Positions 1 to 10,404 are shown, counted from the stretch's first letter. The stretch: DNA of 64,000 nt from Capra hircus (GCF_001704415.2 NC_030826.1:57679362-57743361), one strand, 5' to 3'. Notes: a model not told the origin generated them from the letters alone. Numbers and translations: made by a program.

Positions 1-58
1 GCTTCAGTCCATGGTGTCACAAAGAGTCAGACACAACTGAAGCAACTTAGCATGCACG
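1..58 (+). mobile_element. Bov-A/Bov-tA SINE tail, cut by window edge
   Basis: Only the last part of the element is present: the 'ccatggtgtcacaaagagtc' block followed by 'agacacaactgaagcaactta'-like tail sequence. The head lies outside the window. It sits in the last intron of SLC39A11. Confidence 0.85.
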
Positions 59-72
59 CTTGTCAATATTGC

Positions 73-460
73 TTTTTTTTTTATTGAAGTATAGTTAATT
101 TACAATGTTGTATTGGTTTCAAGTGTACAGCAAAGTGATTCATTTATACATATTTAGATATTCTTTTTTGGATTTTTCTTTTTTAAAGTTCTTTTTGAAC
201 CAAATTTATTTTACTTAATTTGATTTTGGGCTGTACCCTGTTCTGTGTGGTATCTCAGTTCCCCAACCAAGGACTGAACCTGCACACCCTGCTTTGGATG
301 ACAGCATCTTAGCCACTGGACCTCTGGGGAAGCCCCTCAGATTCTTTTCATTGTAGGTTGTTACAAGATGTTGAATATAGTTCCCTATGATCTACGGTAG
401 GTCCTTGTTGTTTATCTGTTGTATATATAGTAGTGTGTATCTGTTAATCCGAAGTCAATA
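73..460 (-). mobile_element. L1 3'-end fragment, split by a SINE
   Basis: The left part (73-167) starts with a T run, the reverse complement of an L1 A-tail, then the 'ttgaagtatagttaattta' block. The right part (350-460) carries the 'ataGTTCCCTatgatctac' and 'ggtccttgttgtttatctg' blocks typical of mammalian L1 3' ends. A CHR-type SINE separates the two halves. Confidence 0.8.
168..338 (-). mobile_element. CHR-type tRNA-Glu SINE inserted in L1
   Basis: Reverse-strand signature: 'tttgggctgtaccctg', an antisense B box region ('aaggactgaacctg') and the end 'ctctggggaagcccc'. Flanking copies of an 'agatattcttt'-like motif (156-167 and 339-349) look like a target-site duplication, so the SINE is younger than the L1 around it. 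Confidence 0.8.
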
Positions 461-484
461 GTATTATTGTTACTGTTATTATGA

Positions 485-718
485 ACACTTCAGTACTCTT
501 GCCTGGAAAATCACATGGATGGAGGAGCCTGGAAGGCTGTAGTCCATGGGGTCGCTGAGGGTTGGACACGACTGAGCGACTTCACTTTCACTCATTGGAG
601 AAGGAAATGGCAACCCCCTCCAGTGTTCTTGCCTGGAGAATCCCAGGGACAGGGGAGCCTGGTGGGCTGCCGTCTATGGGGTCGCACAGAGTCGGACACG
701 ACTGAAGCGACTTAGCAA
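485..718 (+). mobile_element. Bov-A2 SINE (dimer)
   Basis: Two tandem Bov-A units, 485-590 and 594-718. Each runs from 'ccagt.ttcttgcctggaga' to 'ggacacgactga.cgactt'. There is no tRNA-like head, which fits the dimeric Bov-A2 form. It lies about 125 bp upstream of the SLC39A11 acceptor. Confidence 0.85.
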
Positions 719-844
719 TAGCGATTATTATGAATAGGAGTAGTGTGTTTCTCTTGGAACTGGACACTGTGAAGGATGCTGTCAGCTTGGACGCTGTTCC
801 TCGGTGCATCCAGGTCTCACTCTCTGCCTTTCCTTCTCTCCTAG

Positions 845-923
845 TGGTAATGGGAAACTGGCGTCCTGGGCCTCCATCCTGGGCTTCGTGGTGATGATGT
901 CGTTGGACGTTGGTCTGGGCTAG
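845..923 (+). CDS. SLC39A11: SLC39A11 (ZIP11) terminal coding exon
   Basis: Seen: a pyrimidine-rich acceptor ending in 'cttctctcctag' at 844; one base that finishes a split codon; then 25 codons and TAG at 921-923. The peptide starts GNGKLASWAS and continues ILGFVVMMSLDVGLG, which I recognise as the C-terminus of ZIP11, including its last membrane helix and the DVGLG end. Known: ZIP11 is a gufA-subfamily zinc transporter of the ZIP (SLC39) family with eight membrane helices, reported in Golgi and other internal membranes, moving Zn2+ toward the cytosol. Only the last exon is here. Upstream exons lie to the left of the window, across an intron rich in SINEs. The exon is too short for an ORF-length filter. 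It anchors the window downstream of the SLC39A11/SSTR2 side of the locus. The main alternative is a pseudogene, but the intact acceptor, frame and poly(A) signal argue against that. Confidence 0.9.
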
Positions 924-2485
924 TGCTGAGATGCTCCAGAACCCTGGAAAGGCAGCGCGAGGAGACAGCCACTGTTGGCTTCGGCAGGACCAGCCTCTTT
1001 CTTCACATCCAAACGTTTTCCTTCCTCTCCTTTTTCATCTCATTACCTTGATTGACTCTGATTAAGATATGACACATTTTAGATTTCTTTTGAGGGAGAT
1101 AGTGGTTTTATTTGGAATTTCAAGCAGGCTCAGAACTATTGATTTTTGCTTGGCCACTACGTAGAATCTTTCTTCAATGGGATAACCAAGGACACGCAGA
1201 TCAGGGAAATCTTTTGTACCTTCAGTTGCCCTCGCTAGACTCGACGGAAGTTCCTCAAGGTCACCTCCAGAAGCAAGAGAGAAGTCTCCCAAGCATCTTT
1301 GCCTAGTGACTCAGAAAGGCCAGGACAGCTCTTATCCGTCCTTTCTGCTCTTTACCGCTGATCCTCTGTCCATCAAGACTGGAGCTGCAGCATCATGGAC
1401 AAAGCAACCCAGGGAGGAACTTACCTTCTTCTTCCTCCCCCATGGGGGATGCTGCATGGAAGGAGGCGCAGACGAAGGGAAGAGAATCAGCTGGCCTTTC
1501 CTTTTCCCTTTTTCTGAAGGCAGAGATTGGCACTGTCGAAGTTAAGGGAATCAGGACAACTGGATGCGCAGTGAGCCCTGTGAACCGAGGACAGAGTGGC
1601 GCTTTGATCAGAGACCTGAGCTCTCTCTAGATTCCAAGAGCAGCTCATTCTGCCACGGTCTCCAAGTCCCCCAGACGTGTTTTTATAAGCTTACAGCCTT
1701 CATTTTTCTAGGAGCCTTGGGGACACCAGCAAACTGCTAGAACGCAACCCCTTCATTTACCTACGGAGGGAGTCACTGAAGCTCGTCCAAGTGAATACAA
1801 GCCTAGGAATCTGCACTGGGTCCTCCTCCTCTGACTGTTTGGTAACTTGTAACCTCACCCAGACCTCCTAAGCAGTTTTACTGGATTTCGGTCAGAAAAC
1901 TCAGGATGAGACAGGAAGAAGGCTAGAATAACAAGAGGTACTTTTTTACATTTCCCCTTTGAAGTAAGTTTTAGCCAAGTCATCATTCCAAAATGACCCC
2001 TAAAGAATGAGATTCGAATGAGACTTGAAGCCAGTCTCCTCCCTAATATGTACACACAGCTTCTCCTGCAGGGCTGGCATATCTTATCTACTTCAAGCGT
2101 AGCTGAGGCCTGCCGTTCTTGCTGGTCAGAGGCGCACAGGGGGCCTTGAGTGGGTTCTGCTGACAAGGCAGGCAACCCAAGAGCCAGGTGTTAAGGCGTT
2201 GTGTGATCAAGGCCCACCCCAGGTTGACATGCCTCATCGCTTCCAAGGATGGATACACTGTTCTGGCAATGCCCTGTGCTGGATCTGTGTACCTTCTTCC
2301 AGAGCACTGATGATCAACATTGAAGACACGTTCAGAAGTTTGATTGGTGGAGTTTCATTGGTTTGGTGGTTGGCATATGGGTGTTTTTATGTCTTTGTAA
2401 CAGAGTTCTACATAATGCAGACTTCTTTCTGATGGACAAGACCTCATAACTGTGATTAATACCAATAAAGGGGATATTGTTGTGG
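924..2485 (+). other. SLC39A11: SLC39A11 3' untranslated region
   Basis: About 1.56 kb of mostly unique sequence from the TAG stop to the poly(A) signal, with no SINE inside it. That is unusual here, where a SINE occurs every 1-2 kb, and suggests selection against insertions. Short open frames on either strand in this stretch show no gene-like features. The 3' end was set from the AATAAA at 2464, not from transcript data. Confidence 0.75.
2464..2469 (+). promoter_or_regulatory. Poly(A) signal AATAAA of SLC39A11
   Basis: Canonical hexamer in 'accaataaaggggatat', followed within 30 bases by a G/T-rich stretch ('attgttgtggatg') that fits the downstream element. It is the first good signal after the stop codon. 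Cleavage is expected at about 2480-2495. Confidence 0.75.
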
Positions 2486-2727
2486 ATGACCTGTGCTATG
2501 TCCAGTCCTTCTCAAAGCTGCCTCTTTCCAGTGGATGATACGAGAGCTAACTAGAGTTAGTCCTAGCATCTGCCCTACCCATCACCAGGAGAAGCAAAGG
2601 AAAGAGCTCAGATGGGAAGGGCTAGCCAGATAACAGTGTCCAACTCTAGTTTACTTAGGCAAAGAATTAGGGTCTATGAAGAATCAAACTTGAAAATGGG
2701 CTAGATCCAAGAAAACTAGAGGTCTCG

Positions 2728-2826
2728 GGAGTGGGTTGCCATTTCCTTCTCCAGGGGATCTTCCCGACCCAGGGATCAAACCCGTCTCCTGCATTGGCAG
2801 GCAGATTATGCCACCTGGGAGGCCCC
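2728..2826 (-). mobile_element. Bov-tA SINE, head portion only
   Basis: Antisense Bov-tA covering the tRNA-related half: 'gttgccatttccttctccag', an antisense B box ('agggatcaaaccc'), and a right end degraded to 'cacctgggaggcccc'. The Bov-A tail half is missing. First repeat after the SLC39A11 poly(A) signal. Confidence 0.85.
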
Positions 2827-3215
2827 AAAGCTCTGGGGGTGTGACCCAGTCACATCTTAGAAACAGCTTGACTTGGATGCCATGGTCCCTTGATCCTGGA
2901 CTGTTACTCAGACGCCCCCCCCTTGATGCCCCCAGCAGCTCCGTGGGGAAGAACTCTAAGCTGACCCCAGTTGCTTGTGCCCTGGCCTGACGTTCAAACT
3001 TCTGATCAGAGCAGGGTCATCCAGCTGGCAGAGTTTGGATCCTGTGTCCATAAACTGACAGGTCTTGCCCTCTTACTGGCTCCCATAATAATGGATTTTC
3101 CAATTTGGGGAATGAGTTCAGAGAGTGGAGAGCCAAAGGCATAAAAAGATGAACTGTACTGCAGCCTCAGTCTTTTGCTGTTCAACATCTATACACACTT
3201 CCCTCCGTGCTTTAA

Positions 3216-3456
3216 ATTTTTTAAATTATGAATTTATGATAACATTTATAGGAGAGTTGAAAAATACAGAACAAAGTTATATACCGTTCTGCTGTATATT
3301 TTTCAAATATTTTCTAAGTGGATAAGTGAAGATTTTTAGTTGGAGTTTCAATATCAAACTCTTGAAAATTAATAGAGTGAATAGACAGAAAAGTAGAAGG
3401 CTACAGTAGACCCGAAAAGCCCTATGAGTCAATTGAACATAATTAAGATTATTTAA
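3216..3456 (+). mobile_element. L1 ORF2-like fragment, copy 1 of a local pair
   Basis: Contains 'agtttcaatatcaaactctt' and 'aattaatagagtgaatagac', which resemble the L1 ORF2 region after the endonuclease domain. A diverged copy of the whole segment is at 13,893-14,130. The L1 assignment is based on this short resemblance. Confidence 0.5.
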
Positions 3457-3459
3457 TCT

Positions 3460-3662
3460 GGGCTGCCCTGGTGGCTCAGATGGTAAAGAATCTGCCTGAA
3501 ATGCGGGAGACTTGGGTTCAACCCCTGGGCCGGGAAGGTCCCCTGGAGAAGGAAATGGCAACCCACTCCAGTGTTCTTGTCTGGAGAATCCCATGGACGG
3601 AGGAGCCTGGTGGGCGACAGTTCATGGTGTTGAAAAGAGTCAGACACCTCTGAGCAACTAAG
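3460..3662 (+). mobile_element. Bov-tA SINE, full length
   Basis: Runs from 'gggctgccctggtggctcag' to 'ctctgagcaactaagc'. The B box reads 'gggttcaacccc'. The left end abuts the L1-like fragment. Confidence 0.92.
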
Positions 3663-4187
3663 CCCACGGCATATAACAGCAGAGTACAAGTTCTGTCCAC
3701 GTTTCCATAGACTATAAGCCAGGAGACATTGGACTATATCCAGGGACATAAAACAAGATGCAAAAATCTCATGGTCTGAAGGTATTGAAATCATAGAGTC
3801 TGTTCTCTTATCACTATGATTCTTTTATTTTTTTCTTAACCAAAAAAAGCAGAATGTTTCTGGTTGGATAATGGAGCTATCCCTCAGGCAATCTAATTCC
3901 CTTTTCCCTGGAGACTAGCTGCCCCAGGAGTAGGACACTCCTTTCTTGGACACAAACACTCTAACCAGGCAGAGTCCAGCGCTGACTAGAGTGAGAGTCA
4001 GTTGGTAAAATGGAGCTGACAGTACGCCTCCCTCTTTCCTTCAGACCTGCTTTGTCTAGCTGTGGGAGAAATGATATCACATAGTGATTACTCATTCTGA
4101 ACAAACACCCATTTTATAGAACTAATATATCTCAGCCTCATTAGGTACTGTCTCACAGCTAGTCATAAAACCAAATCTTGTATAATC
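3663..4187. other. Unique intergenic DNA
   Basis: No exon, tandem repeat or clear old repeat was seen. An AT-rich patch lies at about 3,815-3,850. Confidence 0.6.
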
Positions 4188-4690
4188 TGTTGTTGGTGTT
4201 CAGTTGCTAAGTCATATCCAGCTCTTTGCCACCCCATGAACTGCAGCTCACTAGGCTCCGTTGTCCTCCACTGTCTCCCAGAGTTTGCTCAAATTCATGT
4301 CCATTGATTCAGTGATGCCATCTAACCATCTCATCCTCTGCAGTCCCTTCTTCTTCTGTTTTCAGTCTTACCCAGAATTGGGGTCTTCTCCAGTGAGTCA
4401 ACTCTTTGCATCAGGTGGCCAAAGTGTTGGAGCTTCAGCTTCAGCATCAGTCCCTCCAATGAATATTCAGGGTTGATTTCCTTTAGGTTTGACTGGTTTG
4501 ATCTCCTTGCAGTCCTAGGGACTCTCAAGAGTCTTCTCCAACACCACAGTTCAAAAGCATCAATTCTTCAACGCTCTTTATGGTCCAAGTCTCACATCTG
4601 TACCTGGCGACTGGAAAAACCATAGCTTTGACTATGCAGAACTTTGTTGGCAAAGTGATGTCTCTACTTTTTAATACACTGCCTGGTTCA
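4188..4690 (-). mobile_element. BovB (RTE) 3' end, about 500 bp
   Basis: Antisense BovB from 'ttgttcagttgctaagtc'-type tail through the block encoding the C-terminus of its reverse transcriptase ORF, and further into the element ('ggcgactggaaaaaccatag', 'actttgttggcaaagtgatg'). The frame is broken. It is one of the longest BovB pieces here. Confidence 0.88.
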
Positions 4691-6127
4691 AAATGGTTGA
4701 AAATAGATGACCGATTCTGGAGGACAGGATCAAATTGTAAGGATATCTCCCATCACCTTCCCTCTTTGACTGTAAAGTGAATTCCTCGGTCAGAAGCAAT
4801 GTTATAGGATGTTATCGGATGCCATGATGATAAGGTGAACAAGAAGCTTATTGCAAATCCAGGCATATGAGCCTGCCTCTGTGAAGAGCAACCTATGCCT
4901 TTTCCATAATGGAAGAGGTCCAAAGCAATCAGTCTGCAGCCAGGCAGCGTGTGGGACGACCGGCGTGTCATCAGTGCGCAGAGTCAGGGATCACCACATC
5001 TTGTGAGCGCGCTGGCCAGGCTGATGGATGACAGACAGCTAGGGCTTGAGCCTGTGGCTTGTTGCCTTCTTTGACAGTGTGGCCACTTTCATTTTTTAAT
5101 CAGTTGAGAAAGCAGCGATGTCCCTGGGGAAAGAAACTGTTACTCCTAGATTGTTTTTGCCGCTTAATAATAGTTTCCTGCACAGCGGAGGCTCTGGGTG
5201 ACCTTTCACTTGACGGACAATTATTTTCACAACTGCCCCTTTCTGAGAGGCGCGGCCATCTCTGCTTCCCCAGATGTCTGTCACCAAGCCTCTACTCTTG
5301 CTTCCTTCCATTGCTTGACCGTTTGGCCAGGCCATCTGTCACTGTTTATAAACCGATGCAGCTTCGTGCGTCAAGTCATCTTTCCTACCAAGCGGGTGGA
5401 TGAGATGTAGAAATGTGTGCTTAGAATTCTCCCCACTGGGAGGTTTTCTCGTCACCTGCTGTCCTCAATGGCAGTATAAGACCGCAGCAGCCCATTTCTA
5501 GGGGGGCCGGCATATCAGAGCCAGCCATAACTAGCTTGAGCAATTTTTCCTCTTTTTTCTTTTAAGCTGCCAGCACCACTTCCCAGGACTGCCTCTTGTC
5601 TCTCATCTCCCTGATTGTCTGATGGTGGGAACATTTCATTCCCTGAAGACTCTGCCTTTGATGGACTCCCTTGACTCATCGCAGGGGACTGGAATGAAAA
5701 GTGGTGGGGGCCATATGAGTGTCTGGATCTTCTCCAGGGACATTCTCATCTTGTCTCGCTGAGGAAGGCACCCAAAGGCCATTAGTTAGACTGTGCCAGG
5801 CAAGGTGCTTCCCACCCTGGCCCCCTCCTTGAATCCTCCTTGACTTGTGTGTTACAACCACGCCTGACAATGAGGCAGGGTGGAGGATCCAGGAAGCCGT
5901 ACTCACCAAGGTGGGGATGGGCAGAGCTGGCTGTGCTCTGCACCGAGGATGCCACACTGAACCTCCCGCCCTTCCTCCCTTAGAGCTTTCTTGACTCAAC
6001 ATCCTGCACACCTTCACCTTCACCTTCAAGAGAAGTTGGTTGAATCTGTGGAAGTTGGTCAAATGGGGGCCTAGGGCACTGTTCTTTTTTTTTTTTCTCC
6101 TTGCTTTTAAATCAAGGTATGATTACC
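4691..6127. other. Unique intergenic DNA
   Basis: About 1.4 kb with no repeat I could name. A polyT run lies at 6,088-6,098. Open frames up to 128 aa on the - strand lack splice signals or family resemblance. Confidence 0.55.
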
Positions 6128-6247
6128 TATGGGCTTCCCAGGTAGCTCAGCTGGTAAAGAATCTGCCTGCAATGCAGGAGACCCTGATTCAATTCCTGGT
6201 CAGAGAGATCCCCTGGAATAGGGGTAGGTTAACCACCCCTGTATTCT
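6128..6247 (+). mobile_element. Bov-tA SINE, 3'-truncated
   Basis: Head with 'gggcttcccaggtagctcag' and a weakened B box ('tgattcaattcc'), breaking off after 'cctgtattctt' exactly where the next SINE begins. The layout suggests that the second element inserted into this one, but the matching tail is not visible beyond it. Confidence 0.8.
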
Positions 6248-6248
6248 T

Positions 6249-6458
6249 GGGCTTCCCTGGTGGCTCAGAAGGTAAAGAATCCACCTGTAATGTGGGAGAC
6301 CTGGGTTCGATCCCTGGATTGGGAAGATCCCCTGGAGGAGGGCATGGCAACCCACTCCAGTGTTCTTGCCTGGAGAATCCCTATGGACAGAGGGGCCTGA
6401 CGAGCTACAGTTCATGGGGTCACAAAGAGTAGGACACGACTGAGCAACTAAGCACACT
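6249..6458 (+). mobile_element. Bov-tA SINE, full length
   Basis: Complete head-to-tail copy with a consensus B box ('gggttcgatccctgg') and tail 'gacacgactgagcaactaag'. It directly follows the truncated copy at 6,128. Confidence 0.93.
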
Positions 6459-6504
6459 ATAGCACATGGTTACATATAACAAAAGGCACCAATCTTACAG
6501 GTTG

Positions 6505-6710
6505 GCCACCAAATTTTTAAATTTCTGTTTTAGCAGTGTTGTGTTTGTTTCACGTGTGCAGTAAGGTGATTTGGTTATACAGATACTTACATATCCACTC
6601 CACTATAAATTCTTTTCCCATTTAGGTTATGGTAGAGTGTCGAGCAGAGTTTCCCGTGCTATACAGTAGGTCCTTGTTGGCTATCTATTATAAATATATT
6701 GGTGCAGTGA
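6505..6710 (-). mobile_element. L1 3'-end fragment
   Basis: Carries 'gttttagcagtgttgtgttt', 'cagtaaggtgatttggttat' and 'gctatacagtaggtccttgt', the same 3'-end blocks as the L1 at 73-460. The right end meets GC-rich unique DNA. Confidence 0.78.
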
Positions 6711-6739
6711 GCTGCACCAATTTTTAACTTACACACCCA

Positions 6740-7350
6740 AGACTGGCCCTACGGCCGGATCTTCCAAAGGCCCGGGCTCCCCAGCTCTCGGGTCATCTCC
6801 CCCTGGCTACTGCCCTGGTCCCAGGTGTCAGGCGCCCAGGTGTGCTCAGGGCTGGAACCTCAGGGGCCCTGTTTCCCTGCTGGGGCGGGGCCCTGTTTCC
6901 CTGCTGGGGCGGGGCCCTGGCAAGGGGCGGGGCCGCGTGGTGGGTGGGGCATGGGCGGGGCTTCGCGCCGTGGGACCATCCTCCCGCCCTCGACCCCTGC
7001 GACTGCACTTGGCTACAGGGAGGTGGGTTCACTTCACCAAAGGGAGCCCTGCCTTCCTGGCGCTCCTGCCCTCTGTGGCTTGTCCCTTCCACGGATGCAC
7101 GCGGGTTTAGTGGGGCGGGGGATCTTTGTACAGTTTGAGCGGTGGTCTTTTGGGAAAACAGTGCACGAGTGCAAAAAAATTAGGCGCAAGGCTTCGGAGG
7201 ACCGCCTGTGAACCAGCATCCCTGCGGTTCAGGCTCCACTGGCTTTTAGGTAAGAGCGCTCTGGTCCCCTGCGCGCTGTGAAGTCACTCTGCTTGAGGGC
7301 CTCCAGTTCCAGGATTCAAGGCTTCAGCAGAACTTCGGGGGTCCCATGTA
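6740..7350. other. GC-rich segment with clustered GC boxes
   Basis: Several Sp1-type boxes (ggggcgggg) at about 6,882-6,960, partly made by a 24-bp tandem repeat, then CpG-containing sequence to about 7,130. No TATA box or donor was found. It could be a small CpG island or simply GC-rich repeat DNA. Confidence 0.45.
6863..6919. repeat. 24-bp tandem repeat, about 2.4 copies
   Basis: The unit begins 'ggggccctgtttccctgctg' and ends 'gggc'. Copies are at 6,863-6,886 and 6,887-6,910, with a partial at 6,911-6,919. The two full copies are identical. Each junction creates a 'ggggcggggc' GC box. Confidence 0.9.
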
Positions 7351-7360
7351 GTGAATTCAC

Positions 7361-7487
7361 TTTTTGGGAAGGGAATGGCAACCCACTCCAGTACTCTTGC
7401 CTGGAAAATCCCATGGGAGGAGCCTGGTAGGCTACAGTTCATGGGGTCACAGGAGCTGGACACGACTGAGCGACTTCACTTCATTAC
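7361..7487 (+). mobile_element. Bov-A SINE unit
   Basis: Single Bov-A unit from 'gggaatggcaacccactcc' to 'cacgactgagcgacttcact'. It lacks the tRNA head, so it is either a Bov-A monomer or a 5'-truncated Bov-tA. Confidence 0.85.
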
Positions 7488-8137
7488 TAGCACAGCGCAG
7501 CCCTGCAGCCTGTTCCTGGGCGGGAGGAGGTCCCTCCGGGTGGGATCAGTTCCTCCTGGTTTCCCTCCTCCCAGCAGGATGCAGGCAGGAGACTAGACCT
7601 GGGCCATCGATAGAGCTGCAGGGAGACAGCGACCCTGCACCCACCTTGAGGTTCAGTTCAACCCTCCTCTCTCTCTGTTCTTATCGGCTTGACAGTGTCC
7701 TGGCCCTGCCAGTGCCTTGACAGCAAAGGGGTCTTACATGATCACCGTCTGTCCCCCCGAGCTAGCCCTGAGGCGTGGGCAGCTTCTGACAGGGCTGCAC
7801 AGCTGGGGACCCCGCAGCATCCTTAGGGCCCTCGCTACCGCTTTCTGTTTCAAGACATGGAGGATGTGGACTGGAGGACGTGCCAAAAGGGCACTGGATC
7901 AGTTGGAGTAACCCCACGCCCCTGCACCCCATGACCCTCTCCCAAATTAAAAGATCAGCCTGGAAATTGGGTGGAACCTTTTCTGATGAGGTCTCCATTC
8001 TCTGGCAGACTGCAAGCCATGAAATTAACGTCTTTCACTGGCCTCTCTCCATCCAGCAGGGAGGGGTGTTGTTCTAGGCTGTTGGGAGTTGGTGAGGACC
8101 CAGCCTTGGGGTTTAAGGACAGGCTAGTGTCTTTTCA
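7488..8137. other. Unique intergenic DNA
   Basis: Mixed-GC sequence without a named repeat. Nothing exon-like was seen. Confidence 0.55.
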
Positions 8138-8346
8138 AGCTTCCCAGGTGGCTCAGTGGTAAAGAATCTACCTGCCAATGCAGGAGACGCAGGACACGTG
8201 GGCTTGATCCCTGGGTCTGGAAGAAGGAAATGTCAACCCACTCCAGTATTCTTGCCTGGAGAATCCCAGGGACAGAGGAGCCTGGTGGGCTACAGTCCAC
8301 GGGTCGCAGAGTCGGGCATGACTGAGTGACTAACACACACGCACAC
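8138..8346 (+). mobile_element. Bov-tA SINE
   Basis: From 'gcttcccaggtggctcag' to 'gactgagtgactaacacaca'. The B box is altered ('gggcttgatccctgg'). A possible short target-site duplication, 'agtgtct', lies at 8,127-8,133 and 8,347-8,353. The tail grew into a short CA stretch. Confidence 0.9.
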
Positions 8347-8632
8347 AGTGTCTCCCTTCACTTGACCTCCAGGAAACCCAGGAAGTGCCAGCGAAGGAAG
8401 GCAACAGAGGACAAGCCAGAGGGCAGGGGCTAGGAGAGGAGAGGAGAGACCCTGAGCTGGTTTTCAGTTTTCCAGGTGTGCAGTAAGGGTGTATTCCCTT
8501 TTCTGACCTTTGCCTTTTAGGGTTCGAATTCAGCATACACTTGGGTCTGCAGCCTGGGTTGGTCACTACCACACCCCAGAAAGTGTCCCATGGAAACAGA
8601 CAGTGAACTGATTTAAGGTTAATACTTAGGTT
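8347..8632. other. Unique intergenic DNA
   Basis: A purine-rich patch (aggagaggagaggagaga) lies at about 8,431-8,449. Nothing else was recognised. Confidence 0.5.
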
Positions 8633-8727
8633 TGCTGCTGCTGCTGCTGCTAAGTCACTTCAGTTGTGTCCGACTCTGTGCGACCCCATAGACGGCAGCC
8701 CACCAGGCTCCCCCATCCCTGGGATTA
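8633..8727 (-). mobile_element. Bov-A/Bov-tA fragment with (TGC)n
   Basis: Antisense tail only: 'cagttgtgtccgactctgtg' to 'caccaggctcccccatccc'. At its outer end the tail has expanded into a TGC trinucleotide run (8,635-8,653), a common fate of this SINE tail. Confidence 0.85.
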
Positions 8728-9829
8728 TACTTCATCAAAGGTTTTCTTGAACAGGAATCTGCTCCCTTTCTGCTTGTCCCGTGAAAATGCTGGTTGAACT
8801 TAATACGTGAAATGATGAAGAATGTAAAAGTGTTTGTGTGCTAACACGCCTGCAATACAGATTGAAAGGAAAAAAGACCACTCTTGCATAAATGGTTCAT
8901 GAATCTGCAGATTTCTTCCAGGTGGACACTGGTCATATTTGATCACTCGGCTGGAGATGGCCATTGTACTAGTTCTCTGTGTCATGAGGCAAACTTGCAC
9001 AAGCCGAGGACAGAGAGGTCTTAATTTTGGTCAATGCCTTTATTTAGATTTAGGAACTTTTACAGGTTGGCTCCCGACACGAATTCCATGGGTCTGGCCC
9101 TCTATGGCTCAGCCATTGGCTACACTTTGCAGGCAAAAGTATAGGACAAGGATGCCTCCCAAACAGAGTCCCCTAACAGATCAGTAAGAAGAACATACAG
9201 ACCCAGAAGTCCCCCAAGAATTTTTTTATATGCCTGTACATTCAAAATGTGTATAATGATGTGTGTAATAAAGACAACACAAATCTGGTAGGTCAAAGTC
9301 AAGCTTCAGCTTTCTCCCTTTGGAACCCAAACTTGAACGTGAAGGGGGTGTTGCAGGTCATCTGGTGAAATAGAACGGATTGTGCTGTGGAAACCAGAAA
9401 GGTTCATGAACTCGGACCGTCCTCCTTCCTAAGAGCTGTTTCCTTCCTGAGTAGGTTATGCCTGTCTAGGGGGGAGGGACGAGGTAAGTGTGTGTGTGTT
9501 TATTTAATGTAGAATTCTTGGCACATGTGAAATTCTTGGCGAACATACCAGGTTGGCAGGTGCTGAAAGGTAAAATCCTCTTTTCCTAATCCAGAAAAAA
9601 GCTTGGATGCCAGTTTCCCCCTCATCATCACGCTCTGCCAGGCAGAGGGCCACCTCTCCTAGCATTCGGGGCAGGGGGTACCCAGGTACCAGATACAGTG
9701 ACGGCCGCTGGCTGGATGACACAGCCATTGAGCTTAAAGGGAGAGTCGGGTTGAAACCTTTTCCTCAAGGGGCTCTGTCCTTGAGTGTGAAAAACCAAGG
9801 TGAAAACAGGTGGATGGTTTAGCCTCATG
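8728..9829. other. Unique intergenic DNA
   Basis: No repeat or exon was recognised. A short (GT)n lies at about 9,488-9,500. The stretch ends at the TTAA that starts the piggyBac-like remnant. Confidence 0.5.
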
Positions 9830-10404
9830 TTAACACATTATCGACCAGAGACATATCAGTTCATTTTTAGCGAGTGACCCAATGAACATCACTGTGCAAA
9901 GTTGTTAGAGCTTAAAATTGATTACAGGTTCGTTGTACAACTTAACGATTGTCATTATCATTCACATTTTGCTCTGTTTGGTTTTTGTTCCAACCCTATG
10001 TATAAGCGCAAGTGTAATACAGTAACATTTTTAAAAATGACACTGAGAAATTTTGAGTGAAGAATTTTTTGGTGAATTTTGTGCAGCTACTTTCTTCGAT
10101 TTTCCCGGCAACATATGTACCAGTGTCTCAGATGGTGACAGCTCTTCAGAGTATAGTTCTGATTCAGATGGCATGAATATGAGACCAACAAAAAGACAAG
10201 AAACCTTAGTGATTGATTCTGATACGGAAAGTGAAAATGAAACTCCGGGCACTGGAGAAGGCTTCACAGGTGTGTCAGTGAACTATGGAATGTAATAACC
10301 TGCAAAATGTTAGTGAAATAACAGAATTAAATTTGGTCTGGCCCAAATAAAAATCACCAGCCATGGGTGTTAGTTTCTGCAAAAAAAAACAAAAACAAAA
10401 AAAC
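9830..10404 (+). mobile_element. piggyBac-like DNA transposon remnant
   Basis: Seen: a TTAA at 9,830-9,833 followed by 'cacattatcgacc'. About 205 bp later an ATG at 10,037 opens a short frame that shifts by one base into an 80-residue frame (stop at about 10,296). That frame is acidic and serine-rich (DGDSSSEYSSDSDG, then DSDTESENE). Known: piggyBac elements insert at TTAA and their transposases start with an acidic Ser/Asp/Glu-rich region. The DDE catalytic core is absent. The segment ends with AATAAA (10,346) and an A-rich run (10,381-10,404), which is odd for a DNA transposon and suggests a processed-transcript origin for that end or a chance A run. A second inverted end (ggtcgataatgtg before TTAA) was not found nearby. 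The family call is inference from motifs only. Confidence 0.45.

Noticed and set aside
1062..1292. 76-codon - strand frame with protein-like composition
   Set aside because: It lies inside the SLC39A11 3' UTR on the opposite strand, without splice signals or a recognisable family.
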